Shown: piece by piece, positions 16,640 to 25,573 of the stretch
How the letters are laid out: each line of letters begins with the position of its first letter
Numbering within the stretch: position 1 is the stretch's first letter
Source of the DNA: Nostoc sp. GT001
GTDB taxonomy: Bacteria; Cyanobacteriota; Cyanobacteriia; Cyanobacteriales; Nostocaceae
Assembly (NCBI RefSeq): GCF_030382115.1
Contig: NZ_JAUDRJ010000003.1
Span: 6,146,981 to 6,210,980 of the forward strand
DNA: 64,000 nucleotides
Direction of reading: 5' to 3'
Position numbers and translations under genes: made by a program
The notes under the pieces: model-generated
Told to the model about the DNA's origin: nothing
What the model saw: the letters and a program-made list of their open reading frames with translations, nothing else
The model's database searches: none

Positions 16640-18124
16640 GTGACTCAAACTAATAACAAGACTAACCTTCAAGAGGAAACAGATTTAGGGACTTTTATTG
16701 CTCAGGCTACTGCTACAGATAAATGGCAAGTATTGTCGTATAGTGCCCCAATCCTACCTATACATGCCGCTCTACTTCGTACTGGTAAGATATTCTTTTT
16801 CTGTGGCTCAGGTAACGATTCAACTCGGTTAAATACTCCCTATGACAGTGTGGTCTGGGATGTCAACAAGGGAACCTTTACCCGGCAAGCGCCTCCATTG
16901 GATAGTAACAATCAACCTATGGATCTTTTTTGCGCTGGTCACTCCTTCCGCCCTGATGGTCTGTTACTGGTTGCAGGTGGAACTTTGCGCTATGACCCAT
17001 TTTATGGTTCACCCTATGCTCTGATGTTTGATCCCATTGCTGAGAAATGGGTCAAGATACTATCAATGAATAATGGTCGCTGGTATCCTACTGTGTTAAC
17101 ACTAGGCAGCGGTCGAGTCTTAGCAGTGTCTGGGCCGGATAAAGATGGCAAGCTCAATATACAACCAGAAATTTATTCTGCTTTCTTTCCAAATGGTTGG
17201 AACGCTTTTCCAACAACTAGTGCCTTACCCCCATACGCCCATCTGTTTCTACTAAGTAGTGGAAAAATTTTTTATTCAGGTGCTCAGATGGGTCCCACTC
17301 AAGTGACACCAAGGATATTAACCCTACCAGAGGCATTTACACAATCCATTACAGAAACAGTGGTGACAGGGCTGCAAGACATAGCTTTTGGCGATCAAGC
17401 TGCCAGTCTGCTTTTACCACCTGCACAAGATCAAAAGGTGATGATTCTCGGTGGGGGTAGTGGTAAGACAGCAACAAAGAGGGTAAATATTGTCGATTTA
17501 AAAGCTAGTAATCCAACTTACGTAGCAGCAAAGCCTTTAAACTATGCCCGGATGCATCACAGCGCAGTTATATTGCCCGATCGCACAGTGTTTGTTTGCA
17601 ATGGTAGCCAAATGAATGAGGACACAACAAAATCAATGCTGCCAGCAGAAATCTACAATCCAGCTACAAATACCTGGACAGTAGTAGCGAAACAAACTGT
17701 CCCCCGCGTATATCACTCGGTGGCCTTGCTGTTACCAGATGGTAGGGTCATAGCCGCTGGGGGAAACCCTCAACGGACGGTCAATGAACTGCGATTAGAA
17801 ATCTACAGTCCTGCGTATATGTCGCGATCGCGTCCAGTTATTCAGAGCGCTCCTCAAATATTGACCTATCGGCAGGAATTTACGATTCAGACACCCCAGG
17901 CTGCGAATATTAAATGGGTTAGTTTTATTAGACCAATGGCAAGTACCCATTCCTGCGATACAGAACAAAGGTTAGTGGATGCACCCATTATTTCTAGAAA
18001 CGCTACTTCTCTTAGGGTCACGGTCATAAACAATCGAAACATCGCACCCCCAGGCTGGTACATGCTTTTTATTAGTGACAACAATGGAACACCCTCAGTA
18101 GCAACCTGGGCGCAAATATATTAG
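16640..18124 (+). CDS. Galactose/glyoxal oxidase-like copper radical oxidase
   Basis: A 494-residue kelch-type beta-propeller with a C-terminal DUF1929 immunoglobulin-like domain, the architecture of galactose oxidase and glyoxal oxidase. The copper and radical residues can be placed: C98 (DLFCAGHSF) and Y149 (GRWYPTVL) would form the thioether cofactor, Y358-H359 (PRVYHSVALL) and H437 (STHSCD) the remaining copper ligands. These enzymes oxidise primary alcohols or aldehydes and make hydrogen peroxide. No signal peptide is visible and no upstream in-frame start adds one, which is odd for this secreted family. The start is GTG. The next gene encodes a Tat-exported protein. Confidence 0.85.
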   Translation: MTQTNNKTNLQEETDLGTFIAQATATDKWQVLSYSAPILPIHAALLRTGKIFFFCGSGNDSTRLNTPYDSVVWDVNKGTFTRQAPPLDSNNQPMDLFCAGHSFRPDGLLLVAGGTLRYDPFYGSPYALMFDPIAEKWVKILSMNNGRWYPTVLTLGSGRVLAVSGPDKDGKLNIQPEIYSAFFPNGWNAFPTTSALPPYAHLFLLSSGKIFYSGAQMGPTQVTPRILTLPEAFTQSITETVVTGLQDIAFGDQAASLLLPPAQDQKVMILGGGSGKTATKRVNIVDLKASNPTYVAAKPLNYARMHHSAVILPDRTVFVCNGSQMNEDTTKSMLPAEIYNPATNTWTVVAKQTVPRVYHSVALLLPDGRVIAAGGNPQRTVNELRLEIYSPAYMSRSRPVIQSAPQILTYRQEFTIQTPQAANIKWVSFIRPMASTHSCDTEQRLVDAPIISRNATSLRVTVINNRNIAPPGWYMLFISDNNGTPSVATWAQIY

Positions 18125-18270
18125 AGGATGTTTGAAAAGGGTTTGCTTGAGCCTCAAGTGCTACTCAGGAGCGCGATCTTAAATCCCAAAACTCCGATTC
18201 TCTCGTAGCAGTTTCTCGGTAGCCAGGGTAGTGAAACATACGCTTGAGGACTTTTCAAACAACCTCTTAG
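18122..18270. mobile_element. MITE-like element with inverted ends
   Basis: TTAGAGGATGTTTGAAAAG at 18122 and CTTTTCAAACAACCTCTTAG ending at 18271 are near-perfect inverted repeats about 150 bases apart, with no coding capacity between them. The first copy overlaps the stop codon of the oxidase gene. The end sequence resembles inverted repeats of small cyanobacterial IS elements, so a non-autonomous derivative is likely. Confidence 0.65.
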
Positions 18271-18331
18271 CCTTATCTGTTTATGTTCACACTGCTGCCT
18301 AATAAAAGTCATCAATTCTAGGAAGAAAGAT

Positions 18332-19267
18332 ATGAATTACAAGGTATCACGTCGACGGTTTGGACAGTTGGCCCTTGCTGGAACTGTAGTATCTGGACTT
18401 AGTTATCTAACCAAGAAAGCCTTGGCAGAAACACCAAGTTTAAATATTGTAGGTATAGGTTCTAGCCCGCTCGTTAATACTGACCAAACGGTTATTACAG
18501 AGGTACACACCACTGAATTAGTAGAGAATACTGCCCTCAACAGTGTAAGCACAGATATTAAGCCTGTAGGACTAATTTTGCAATCCTTAATGACAGGAAA
18601 GGCTCAGGTACTTAGGGATAAAAGTACACCTCTATTAGAGCCTAATGAGATATTGAGTGGTTTTACCTCTTTAAGCGATGGCACACTTGTTGTAGCCATT
18701 ACTCCGGTTGCGATTAGTCAGAGACAGCCGACACCTACTCGCATTACATTTTTGGGTACGCCTGTAAAAAGTTTGATAGTCTCAGGACTTAAACCAAATC
18801 AACAGCTTGGGAGCTTGCTAGGTACTAATGATGGGCGACTCATTGGTCTAGTAGGAAAGAAGAATGGTACACCACCGATTAGATTGGTAGATATTAATCT
18901 TCAAACAGGAGAGATCAGTTCTATTAGTAAGATTAAATTCCTGGACGATGAGCGGGTCAGCAATCTAGCTGAGTGCCCAGATGGAATACTTTATACCTCT
19001 ATAGTTGGTGCGTATGGTGAGACAACTCTGGTGCAGCTAGAGCCAAATCAAAAAAAGCCCATCCGACTAGGACAATTGAAAGTTAATGGTCAAGCATGGA
19101 ATAATGGCTTACAAAGCTTAGTTTGCTCTACAACAGGTCAACTCCTCGCCTTGGGAGCGATGAGATATGAGACACCTAATGCTGTGTTTATTGTTGATAA
19201 GAAGAGCGGAAATATGACTCGGCTACAAGACTTTGATACTGCTCAGATTACGCGTACTCGTGCTTAG
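18332..19267 (+). CDS. Tat-exported protein of unknown function
   Basis: The N-terminus has a twin-arginine signal, SRRRFGQLALAGTVVSGL, with a likely cleavage after LAE (about residue 33), so a folded protein is exported to the periplasm. The mature part (about 278 residues) is beta-rich with repeated patterns such as LGSLLGTNDGRLIGLVG, FTSLSDGTLVVAI and LAECPDGILYTSIVG, suggesting a small beta-propeller. I do not recognise the family. AGGAAG precedes the ATG by six bases. It follows the copper radical oxidase on the same strand with a MITE-like element between, so a functional link is only a guess. Confidence 0.65.
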   Translation: MNYKVSRRRFGQLALAGTVVSGLSYLTKKALAETPSLNIVGIGSSPLVNTDQTVITEVHTTELVENTALNSVSTDIKPVGLILQSLMTGKAQVLRDKSTPLLEPNEILSGFTSLSDGTLVVAITPVAISQRQPTPTRITFLGTPVKSLIVSGLKPNQQLGSLLGTNDGRLIGLVGKKNGTPPIRLVDINLQTGEISSISKIKFLDDERVSNLAECPDGILYTSIVGAYGETTLVQLEPNQKKPIRLGQLKVNGQAWNNGLQSLVCSTTGQLLALGAMRYETPNAVFIVDKKSGNMTRLQDFDTAQITRTRA

Positions 19268-19305
19268 AAGGAATTGATCTGATATCTCTAGCAAAAAAAC
19301 TGCCT

Positions 19306-19334
19306 AGCCCTCATCTTTGCTTGAGGGCTTTTTA
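19306..19334 (+). terminator. Intrinsic terminator of the Tat-protein gene
   Basis: AGCCCTCA (19306-19313) and TGAGGGCT (19322-19329) form an 8-base stem with an 8-base loop, followed by TTTT. It lies about 40 bases after the stop at 19267. Confidence 0.85.
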
Positions 19335-19500
19335 TTGGCATTGATTGGTACAGCTTATTATTAAGAATATTTTTGACTTATTTTCTAATTAGTTACCCCT
19401 GGAAATTCTGATTGATACAGAAGAGCAGTAACTCAAACAAATTTATAATAATTTTGAGAGATAGCTTATATCAGGAAAGGTTGCCGATGTTCAAAACTTA

Positions 19501-19561
19501 CTCATTAGATTCTCTTTTGGAGTACAGCGATCGCCTTTTCGATAGCTAAGAATCTAATGAG
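19501..19561. repeat. Perfect 13-base inverted repeat downstream of rpsU
   Basis: CTCATTAGATTCT (19501-19513) and AGAATCTAATGAG (19549-19561) are exact inverted copies with a 35-base loop that contains a HIP1-like GCGATCGC. No gene is present in 19335-19601. It lies in the path of transcripts leaving rpsU and could be a terminator or a remnant of a mobile repeat. Confidence 0.6.
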
Positions 19562-19601
19562 AGAGCGTGTTAGCATAGCTAACCGGAGGTATCCTTAATA
19601 G

Positions 19602-19793
19602 TTAATTACTACGGAAATTTCTCTTGCGTTGTTTGTGTCTAGCGACTTCTTTGCGCTTGTGTTTTTCCAAAGGCGTTTCAAAGTGACGATTCTTTCTCAT
19701 GTCTGGAAAAATACCTGCTTTGGAAACTTCCCTCTTAAATCGACGTAAAGCTGACTCAATTCCTTCATTTTCGCCCACAAATACTTGGGTCAT
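19602..19793 (-). CDS. rpsU: 30S ribosomal protein bS21
   Basis: The 63-residue product [27 protein letters not shown] is a textbook bS21 start, followed by a highly basic tail ([20 protein letters not shown]) that contacts 16S rRNA near the platform and anti-Shine-Dalgarno region. It lies downstream of an RRM-type RNA-binding protein gene, an arrangement known from Anabaena where the two genes are linked. A strong terminator-like hairpin in between (19855-19881) suggests that rpsU output is set by read-through or by its own promoter. Confidence 0.95.
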   Translation of the reverse strand: MTQVFVGENEGIESALRRFKREVSKAGIFPDMRKNRHFETPLEKHKRKEVARHKQRKRNFRSN

Positions 19794-19849
19794 TTATCAT
19801 CTCCTACTTAATTGGTACTGGGCAATTTAAGCCATCCAGTAGACCGGAG

Positions 19850-19881
19850 CGCAAAAAGGGCAGATAATGATTCTGCCCTTT
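19850..19881 (-). terminator. Terminator or attenuator between rbp and rpsU
   Basis: On the minus strand the stem AAAGGGCAGA, a 7-base loop and TCTGCCCTTT (19855-19881 on the map) are followed by further T residues. It has the form of an intrinsic terminator placed 33 bases after the rbp stop and upstream of rpsU, so it can separate or attenuate the two genes. Confidence 0.8.
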
Positions 19882-19913
19882 AGACGTTAAAACTTAATTT
19901 TTGATCTTAAAGC

Positions 19914-20231
19914 TTAGTAGCGTGATCTATTGTATCCACCACCACCACCGCCGCGGCGATCGCCACCACCAAAAGAACCACCTCTATCTTCTTTTGGTTT
20001 AGCCTTATTGACTTTGAGGTCGCGTCCCATCCACTCAGCTCCATCAAGAGCGTCAATGGCAGCTGTTTCTTCAGCTTCTGTGCCCATCTCTACAAAGGCA
20101 AAGCCGCGTGGACGTCCTGTTTCACGGTCAGTAGGTAACTGAACCCGCTTTACAGTACCGTGTTCGGCAAACACAGAATTGAGGTCATCTTGTGTGACCT
20201 CGTAGGATAGATTACCTACATAAATTGACAT
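19914..20231 (-). CDS. RNA-binding protein, RRM domain with glycine-rich tail
   Basis: A single RRM (residues 1-80) with RNP2 IYVGNL at the start and RNP1 RGFAFVEM at about 43-50, followed by a short Gly/Arg-rich tail ([22 protein letters not shown]). This is the cyanobacterial Rbp family, many of which are cold-induced and bind RNA with U/G preference. The intergenic stretch upstream (20232-20400) is long enough for the extended 5' leader often seen in cold-regulated rbp genes. The order rbp then rpsU on the same strand matches known cyanobacterial loci. Confidence 0.92.
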   Translation of the reverse strand: MSIYVGNLSYEVTQDDLNSVFAEHGTVKRVQLPTDRETGRPRGFAFVEMGTEAEETAAIDALDGAEWMGRDLKVNKAKPKEDRGGSFGGGDRRGGGGGGYNRSRY

Positions 20232-20589
20232 GCATCATCTCCAAAATCATAGGTGTGTAGAGATTTAGATTTCGGAGGCAAGCTTGTTAAGACCAAAAGG
20301 GAAAAGCCTGTCAATACTAAAAACAAAGAATGTAACCGAATTTTATTCTCACTTGATTATCTTAGCACATCATTGAGTTCTTACCCACCGTAACTCAAGA
20401 TTGGGGGTTGGAGATTGGGCACAAGAGGCAGAATTGTAAAGGGTAGAGAGGAAAAACTTACTGCAACTTCTCCCCTGTTTTTGCACTCACTCATCTCTTT
20501 CAGTACTCAGTCTCCTCATAATATTGATTAGCAGAAATCCCCCAAATAATTGCAAAATAAATGCAGTTCGTCATTGTTACTAATTGGAA
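20232..20589. other. Intergenic region between divergent rbp and tldD
   Basis: The region must contain promoters for both flanking genes. No dyad with clear function was found. The part 20405-20525 is derived from dispersed repeats (GATTGGGCACAAGAGGCAG and CCCCTGTTTTTGC pieces similar to the tracts inside other genes). No small gene seen. Confidence 0.4.
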
Positions 20590-21984
20590 ATGCCGACTAC
20601 ACTTGTTGACGCACAAAATTTACTTTCTGACCTGATCGCTCGCTACTCTAAGCGTGTAGATTATCTAATGATTCGCCTTGAAGAAGCAGAAGGGACTGAT
20701 ATCTTGTTGCGTGGCGACAAGGTAGAAACTCTCAGTGAAGGCATCTCCATTGGTGGACATATTCGCGCTTGTTATAAAGGCGGATGGGGGTTGAGCTGCT
20801 TTAACCAGCTGGCAACAATCGAGGATCGCATAGAAGAAGCGATCGCAGCTGCGCGGATGGTTGGTGATGAAGAAACTTTACTTGCACCCATTGACCCGGT
20901 GCAAGCAATATGCATTCTACCTCTAAAAGGTACTGATCCGCGAAACATCCCACTCTCGCAAAAAAAACAATTGTGCGATCGCTATACCCAATTGCTTAAA
21001 AGCGTAGATCGCCGAATTACGACTACCTCGGTGCGTTACGGTGACAGCGCCCAAAAAGTCATCATTGCTACTTCAGAAGGTACTTTGATCGAGCAATCTT
21101 GGGTGGATATGGAAATGCGCTTTGCCGCCACCGCCAGAAATGGCGAAACCGTACAAACTGGACGGGAAACTACTGGCTCTCGCAAAGCTTACGAAGATTT
21201 AACTAGTTTGGATGAACAGGTACAAGGTGCTGCTCAAAGAGCGATCGCTGCTTTATCTCTACCATCGGTCAAAGGCAATACTTACACTGTAGTCATTGAC
21301 CCAATTCTCACGGGTTTATTCGTCCACGAAGCCTTCGGACATCTTTCTGAGGCTGATATGGCTTACGAAAACCCCGATCTGCTGGAAGTGATGACCATCG
21401 GACGGCGGTTTGGCCCAGAAGAACTGCAAATTTTTGATGGTGCGGCTCCAGAAGGACATCGCGGTAGCTATTTTTACGACGATGAAGGCACACCTGCCAC
21501 TACTACTCAACTAATTAAAGATGGAGTTTTAGTGGGACGTTTACATTCTCGTGAAACTGCTGGCAAATTGGAGGAAGCGCCTACGGGTAACGCCCGCTGT
21601 CTTAACTATCACTTTGCTCCCATTGTGCGGATGACAAATACCTGGATTGAACGGGGTAAAACACCAGTTGCAGACTTATTCACCGATATCAAAGAAGGAG
21701 TTTATGCCCGTAATTGGTTGGGTGGGATGACGAATGGGGAAATGTTTACCTTTAGTGCTGGGGAAGCGTGGATGATTAGGAACGGCAAAATTGCTGAACC
21801 TGTGCGAGATGTGACACTTTCGGGAAATGTATTCCAAACTTTAGCGGATATTGAGGCACTTGGTGATGATTTTTATTGGGATGAATCTGGCGGTTGTGGT
21901 AAGGGAGGTCAAAATGGCTTGTCAGTGGGTTGTGGTGGCCCTAGCCTGCGAATTCGAGATGTAGTGGTTGGTGGGGAAACATGA
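20590..21984 (+). CDS. tldD: TldD/PmbA family zinc metalloprotease, TldD subunit
   Basis: Length about 464 residues, usual for TldD. The metal site is HEAFGHLSEAD (HExxxH at residues 248-253 counted from the alternative start at 20584), and a conserved C-terminal cysteine/glycine block (GGCGKGGQNGLSVGCGGPSLRI) is present. With TldE/PmbA the family forms a heterodimeric protease that processes modified peptides and degrades small proteins. The partner tldE gene is not in the window. The frame can begin with a TTG at 20584, but the ATG at 20590 is more likely. Cytoplasmic. Confidence 0.9.
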   Translation: MPTTLVDAQNLLSDLIARYSKRVDYLMIRLEEAEGTDILLRGDKVETLSEGISIGGHIRACYKGGWGLSCFNQLATIEDRIEEAIAAARMVGDEETLLAPIDPVQAICILPLKGTDPRNIPLSQKKQLCDRYTQLLKSVDRRITTTSVRYGDSAQKVIIATSEGTLIEQSWVDMEMRFAATARNGETVQTGRETTGSRKAYEDLTSLDEQVQGAAQRAIAALSLPSVKGNTYTVVIDPILTGLFVHEAFGHLSEADMAYENPDLLEVMTIGRRFGPEELQIFDGAAPEGHRGSYFYDDEGTPATTTQLIKDGVLVGRLHSRETAGKLEEAPTGNARCLNYHFAPIVRMTNTWIERGKTPVADLFTDIKEGVYARNWLGGMTNGEMFTFSAGEAWMIRNGKIAEPVRDVTLSGNVFQTLADIEALGDDFYWDESGGCGKGGQNGLSVGCGGPSLRIRDVVVGGET

Positions 21985-22021
21985 ACTATCCGCCTTGATA
22001 TCCTCACCGACCTAAAGGCGC

Positions 22022-22121
22022 TCTTAAGAAGGAGTAATGAGTAATAAGTAATAAGTAATGAGTAAATACCCATTTTTCATCCACTATGAAACTCATTACT
22101 CCTTACTCATTACTTTAAAGC
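22022..22121. repeat. STRR hairpin (TAATGAG/CTCATTA heptamers)
   Basis: Units of TAATGAG and TAATAAG at 22035-22063 face CTCATTACT units at 22091-22113, so the RNA could fold into a long hairpin after tldD. This is the short tandemly repeated repetitive sequence class known from heterocystous cyanobacteria. Confidence 0.75.
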
Positions 22122-22141
22122 ATTGCGTGAAGCCTTATGAT

Positions 22142-22351
22142 TCAGACCCAAATATGTGGTGATACCGAAAATACTAAGTATCGCAGTGGACTTATGCTTG
22201 ACCAATGACCAATGACTTCAAATAAGGAGTTTCCGGCTTCGTCTTGAATCGATGCTAAATAATCTTTTAACATCGAGAAACGAAAAATACTCCAGTCATC
22301 TTCAGTCGTAGGAATCGTAGTCTGCAAAAGAATACGAATTGGTTTTGCCAT
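22142..22351 (-). pseudogene. 5' fragment of a conserved cyanobacterial gene
   Basis: The first 46 residues (MAKPIRILLQTTIPTTEDDW, then FSMLKDYLASIQDEAGNSLFEV) look like the start of a longer conserved cyanobacterial protein whose function I do not know. From FEV onward the frame runs into a CCAATGACC-type repeat and ends, so the C-terminal part is missing. I treat it as a truncated pseudogene; recognition of the family is from memory and not certain. Confidence 0.5.
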
Positions 22352-22789
22352 AACCTCTGCCAGATGAACACCACAATTGAGTATAGCGATCGCTTTGCAC
22401 TAATGCTTGAATTTTTAAGGCGAGCAACATCCATCTCAAGTATGAAATTAACTCATAACTCTAGGTAGTAGCGCCAATAAATAAGAATAGCTAATCTAGG
22501 TAAAGTTGATTCAATATCCACTCTTGTTTGATTCACTACACTAATCCTCCGTAGCGCGTGCTGAGGATATTCTGTCTGGATAGTCCCAAATTATTCGTAA
22601 TTGATAATTACGCTTGCGGACTCGCCATTGCTGTACTAGCGTAATTCTTAATTTAAAGACTGTTTCATACTCTTATTTAAACCCAAACTGAAACAAAGCT
22701 ACCTACATATAAATAAAGGCGAATCACACTCAAAAATTACGAATTACGAATTACGAATTATTTAAACGTTCCTTAGCACAGCGACAGAT
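22352..22789. other. Intergenic region without a recognisable gene
   Basis: Mixed sequence with HIP1-type sites. Near the end, three TTACGAA units at about 22736-22757 form a common tandem repeat just before the pentapeptide gene. No promoter or RNA gene was identified. Confidence 0.4.
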
Positions 22790-23320
22790 ATGAAAGCAGA
22801 TCAACTTCTGAAAAACTATGCCGCAGGTGTCAGAGACTTTACTGGCGTCAACTTGAGCGAGGTCAATTTAAGAGAAGCCAATCTCAGTGGTGTAATTTTA
22901 GATCGAGCAATTTTAGATGGAGCTAATCTGAGTCACGCTAATTTAGCCCACGCCAGTTTGATTGAGGCAGACTTAAATGGGGCAGATTTGAGCAATGCGG
23001 ATCTCAGTGGTAGCAACTTAAGCGGAGCAATTTTGGATGGAGCTATCTTGGATGGAGCAGCAATGGAAGGAGCTAATTTGAGTCAGGCTGATTTGACGGT
23101 TGCGAAATTGATTGAAACTAACTTGAGTGAAGCGGATTTGCAGGAAGCAAACTTGATAGCGGCGAATCTCGATGGAGCGGATTTAAGTGGCGCAGACTTA
23201 ACTGTAGCTGACTTATCCCAGGCAAATCTCACTCAAGCAGATTTGAGCCAGACAAATTTGAGTGGAGCAAATTTGTCTGGAGCCAATATAGAAGGAACTA
23301 TTTTGGATGAGCATCTTTAA
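22790..23320 (+). CDS. Pentapeptide repeat protein
   Basis: After about 16 residues nearly the whole protein (176 residues) is A(D/N)LxX pentapeptides, about 30 of them, such as GADLSNADLSGSNLSGA. Such repeats fold as a right-handed quadrilateral beta-helix about 7 turns long. No signal peptide is visible, so it is cytoplasmic or thylakoid-associated. Function of cyanobacterial members is mostly unknown; some act in DNA mimicry or assembly. The ribosome site is weak. Confidence 0.88.
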   Translation: MKADQLLKNYAAGVRDFTGVNLSEVNLREANLSGVILDRAILDGANLSHANLAHASLIEADLNGADLSNADLSGSNLSGAILDGAILDGAAMEGANLSQADLTVAKLIETNLSEADLQEANLIAANLDGADLSGADLTVADLSQANLTQADLSQTNLSGANLSGANIEGTILDEHL

Positions 23321-23809
23321 TCTCATTTTCTTACAGAGCAAGGGTTCTGGGTTGCTGACTCAATACATTAACCAAAACAGTACCTCGGAACACCGAGATT
23401 AAAACTCGAAACTTGAGCTTCATTTTATGTTTGTTTGATTACTTAATTAAACCCGGAGAATCTCACACGCCAGATGCTCTACTTGGGGAGAGGCTAGCGC
23501 CAAGGGAGAAGACCGTGCTGGTTCTCTTAATCTCCTGTCCGCAGAGCAGACGCGACAGCTTAGGGATCTGCGGGTTATAGTGTCGAAACTCGGTTTATTG
23601 GTACTTTATTTTCACGCAAGTCCCTTACACACAAATTTTTTAGAGTTGCAATGCCATTGTTTCGACTGACAATGCGATTGTTTTGACTGACAATGCCATT
23701 GAGATGAGAACTTAGAATGTTGCACAAGAGTCTATAACTTGTGTGTACACACGATCTGCTTCTCAGAAAAAGTCAGGTGGATATATTTTCTATACACAAG
23801 GATATTACC
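23321..23809. other. Intergenic region with a 21-base tandem repeat
   Basis: No gene seen. At about 23649-23705 a unit of about 21 bases (CAATGCCATTGTTTCGACTGA) occurs two and a half times with small changes. AAGGA at 23798-23802 precedes a GTG at 23810 and looks like the original ribosome site of the next gene. Confidence 0.55.
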
Positions 23810-23819
23810 GTGAAAAAGT

Positions 23820-25442
23820 TTGCTACAAGTAGTGTTATTTACGATTGTCATAATTAAAACAATTGACTCTCAACTATCAATGGTGAACTCTACCCTCGTC
23901 GTCACGCTCTATGTCAACCCTATGACAGGGAATGATAGCAATACTGGTTCACGGTTGAGTCCATTTAAAAGCCTCACCCGTGCTTTAAAAGTAACCAAAA
24001 TCCTGACGATAATTCATCTGGAGTCGGGGACTTATAACGCTGCTAGTGGCGAGGTATTTCCACTAATCGTCCCTGGAGGGGTGACAGTGGTGGGTAATGA
24101 AGCTAACAAAGGTGCAGGGATTGTAATTTCCGGGAGTGGTGAGTATCAAAGTCCCAGTTTTGGTATACAAAATATTACGCTGCTCTTGGTAGATAATGCC
24201 AATCTTTTAGGTGTAACTGTCACTAATCCCTCAGCCAAAGGTGCTGGTATCTGGATTGAATCGGCTGCACCTACTTTAAGTAACAATACTCTGAGCAACT
24301 GTGGGCGGGAAGGTGTGTTTACCACTGGGACTGCCAAACCCGCAATTTTACATAACGTATTTGTGCAAAATACTGCTAGCGGGTTAGTAATGGCAGGTCA
24401 TAGCCAGGGAGAGGTGCGGCGGAATGTCTTTCAAAAAAACCCTTTAGGCATAGCAATTAGTGATTTTGCTGCTCCAACGATCGCCAATAACAAATTATCA
24501 GAAAATCGCACGGCGATCGCACTTTCTCGCAATGCCCAACCTGTGCTACGTCAAAATCTGATTGCGAAAAATACCCAAGGTGGTTTATTAGTCAATGGCA
24601 ATGCAGTCCCAGATTTAGGTAATAGCGAAGATCCAGGTGATAATATTTTTCGGGAGCATAGTGAATTTGATTTATATAATGCCACTACACAAAAGCTAGT
24701 TTCCGTAGGTAATCAATTAAATCTGTCTCTAGTCAAGGGCTTGGTAGAATTACTCCCAAACAATCGAGTAACGGTTAACACCAGTCCCTCTGATAGATCG
24801 ACAGATCAAAAACCCCTCTTGTCCCCTTGTCCCCTTGTCCCCTTGTCTCCCCCTCCCGCCTCTCCCGAACTAGATGGACATTGGGCAGAACCATTTATTC
24901 AGGCATTAGCGAGGATGGATTTAACTCATGCTTTTGCCGATGGTAGCTACCAGCCAGATAAACCGATGACTCGCGCCCAATATGCAGCTTTGGTGGCGAT
25001 CGCTTTTAACCCATTTCCCAAAATCCCATATCCTGATTTTACGGATGTACCCAAGGATTTTTGGGCTTATAGCGCTATTCAAATCGCGGCTAGCGGTGGT
25101 TTTGTTGGCGGATTTAGCGATCGCACTTTCCGCCCCGATCAAAGTGTGCAGCGGCTACAGGTGATTGTCTCCCTAGTAAACGGACTGGGACTACCAGCTG
25201 TTGATCGTGATGTTTTAGAAATATATAGCGATCGTCATACCATTCCCGACTACGCCCAAACAGCCGTTGCCACTGCTACACAACAAGGAATAGTTGTCAA
25301 CTATCCAGATCCAAAAGTGCTTGCACCTTTACGTTTGGCAACATACGCCGAAGTTGCAGCGATGGTTTATCAAGCATTAGTCGCCATTGGGCGAACATCT
25401 GCGATTAAATCAGTCTATGTAGGGTTGCATTCTAGAAGTTGA
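23820..25442 (+). CDS. Beta-helix (DUF1565) and SLH-domain envelope protein
   Basis: The first half has DUF1565 (LYVNPMTGNDSNTGSRLSPFKSLTRALKV) and a right-handed parallel beta-helix with NxxSGxxV-like rungs. After a Pro-rich linker of repeat origin (PLLSPCPLVPLSPPPASP), three S-layer homology domains follow (about 350-395, 397-450 and 460-530), beginning DGHWAEPFIQALARM, so it binds the cell-wall polymer. The start is unclear. A GTG at 23810 with AAGGA seven bases upstream would give VKK then leave the frame; deleting one T of the TTT at 23819-23821 would give MKKLLQVVLFTIVII, a good signal peptide. Otherwise translation starts at the TTG at 23820 or the ATG at 23880, without a proper signal. 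Confidence 0.78.
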   Translation: MLQVVLFTIVIIKTIDSQLSMVNSTLVVTLYVNPMTGNDSNTGSRLSPFKSLTRALKVTKILTIIHLESGTYNAASGEVFPLIVPGGVTVVGNEANKGAGIVISGSGEYQSPSFGIQNITLLLVDNANLLGVTVTNPSAKGAGIWIESAAPTLSNNTLSNCGREGVFTTGTAKPAILHNVFVQNTASGLVMAGHSQGEVRRNVFQKNPLGIAISDFAAPTIANNKLSENRTAIALSRNAQPVLRQNLIAKNTQGGLLVNGNAVPDLGNSEDPGDNIFREHSEFDLYNATTQKLVSVGNQLNLSLVKGLVELLPNNRVTVNTSPSDRSTDQKPLLSPCPLVPLSPPPASPELDGHWAEPFIQALARMDLTHAFADGSYQPDKPMTRAQYAALVAIAFNPFPKIPYPDFTDVPKDFWAYSAIQIAASGGFVGGFSDRTFRPDQSVQRLQVIVSLVNGLGLPAVDRDVLEIYSDRHTIPDYAQTAVATATQQGIVVNYPDPKVLAPLRLATYAEVAAMVYQALVAIGRTSAIKSVYVGLHSRS

Positions 25443-25573
25443 CAAGTAGAATAAGGAACACTGCCTATTGGCTTGACAACTATTGGAAAAATAAACCATG
25501 TAGTTAAAAGCACGCTAGGCTAATATGCGATGGGTGACAAATCTTAGACCTATTGCCTAAAGCTAATAGCCCC

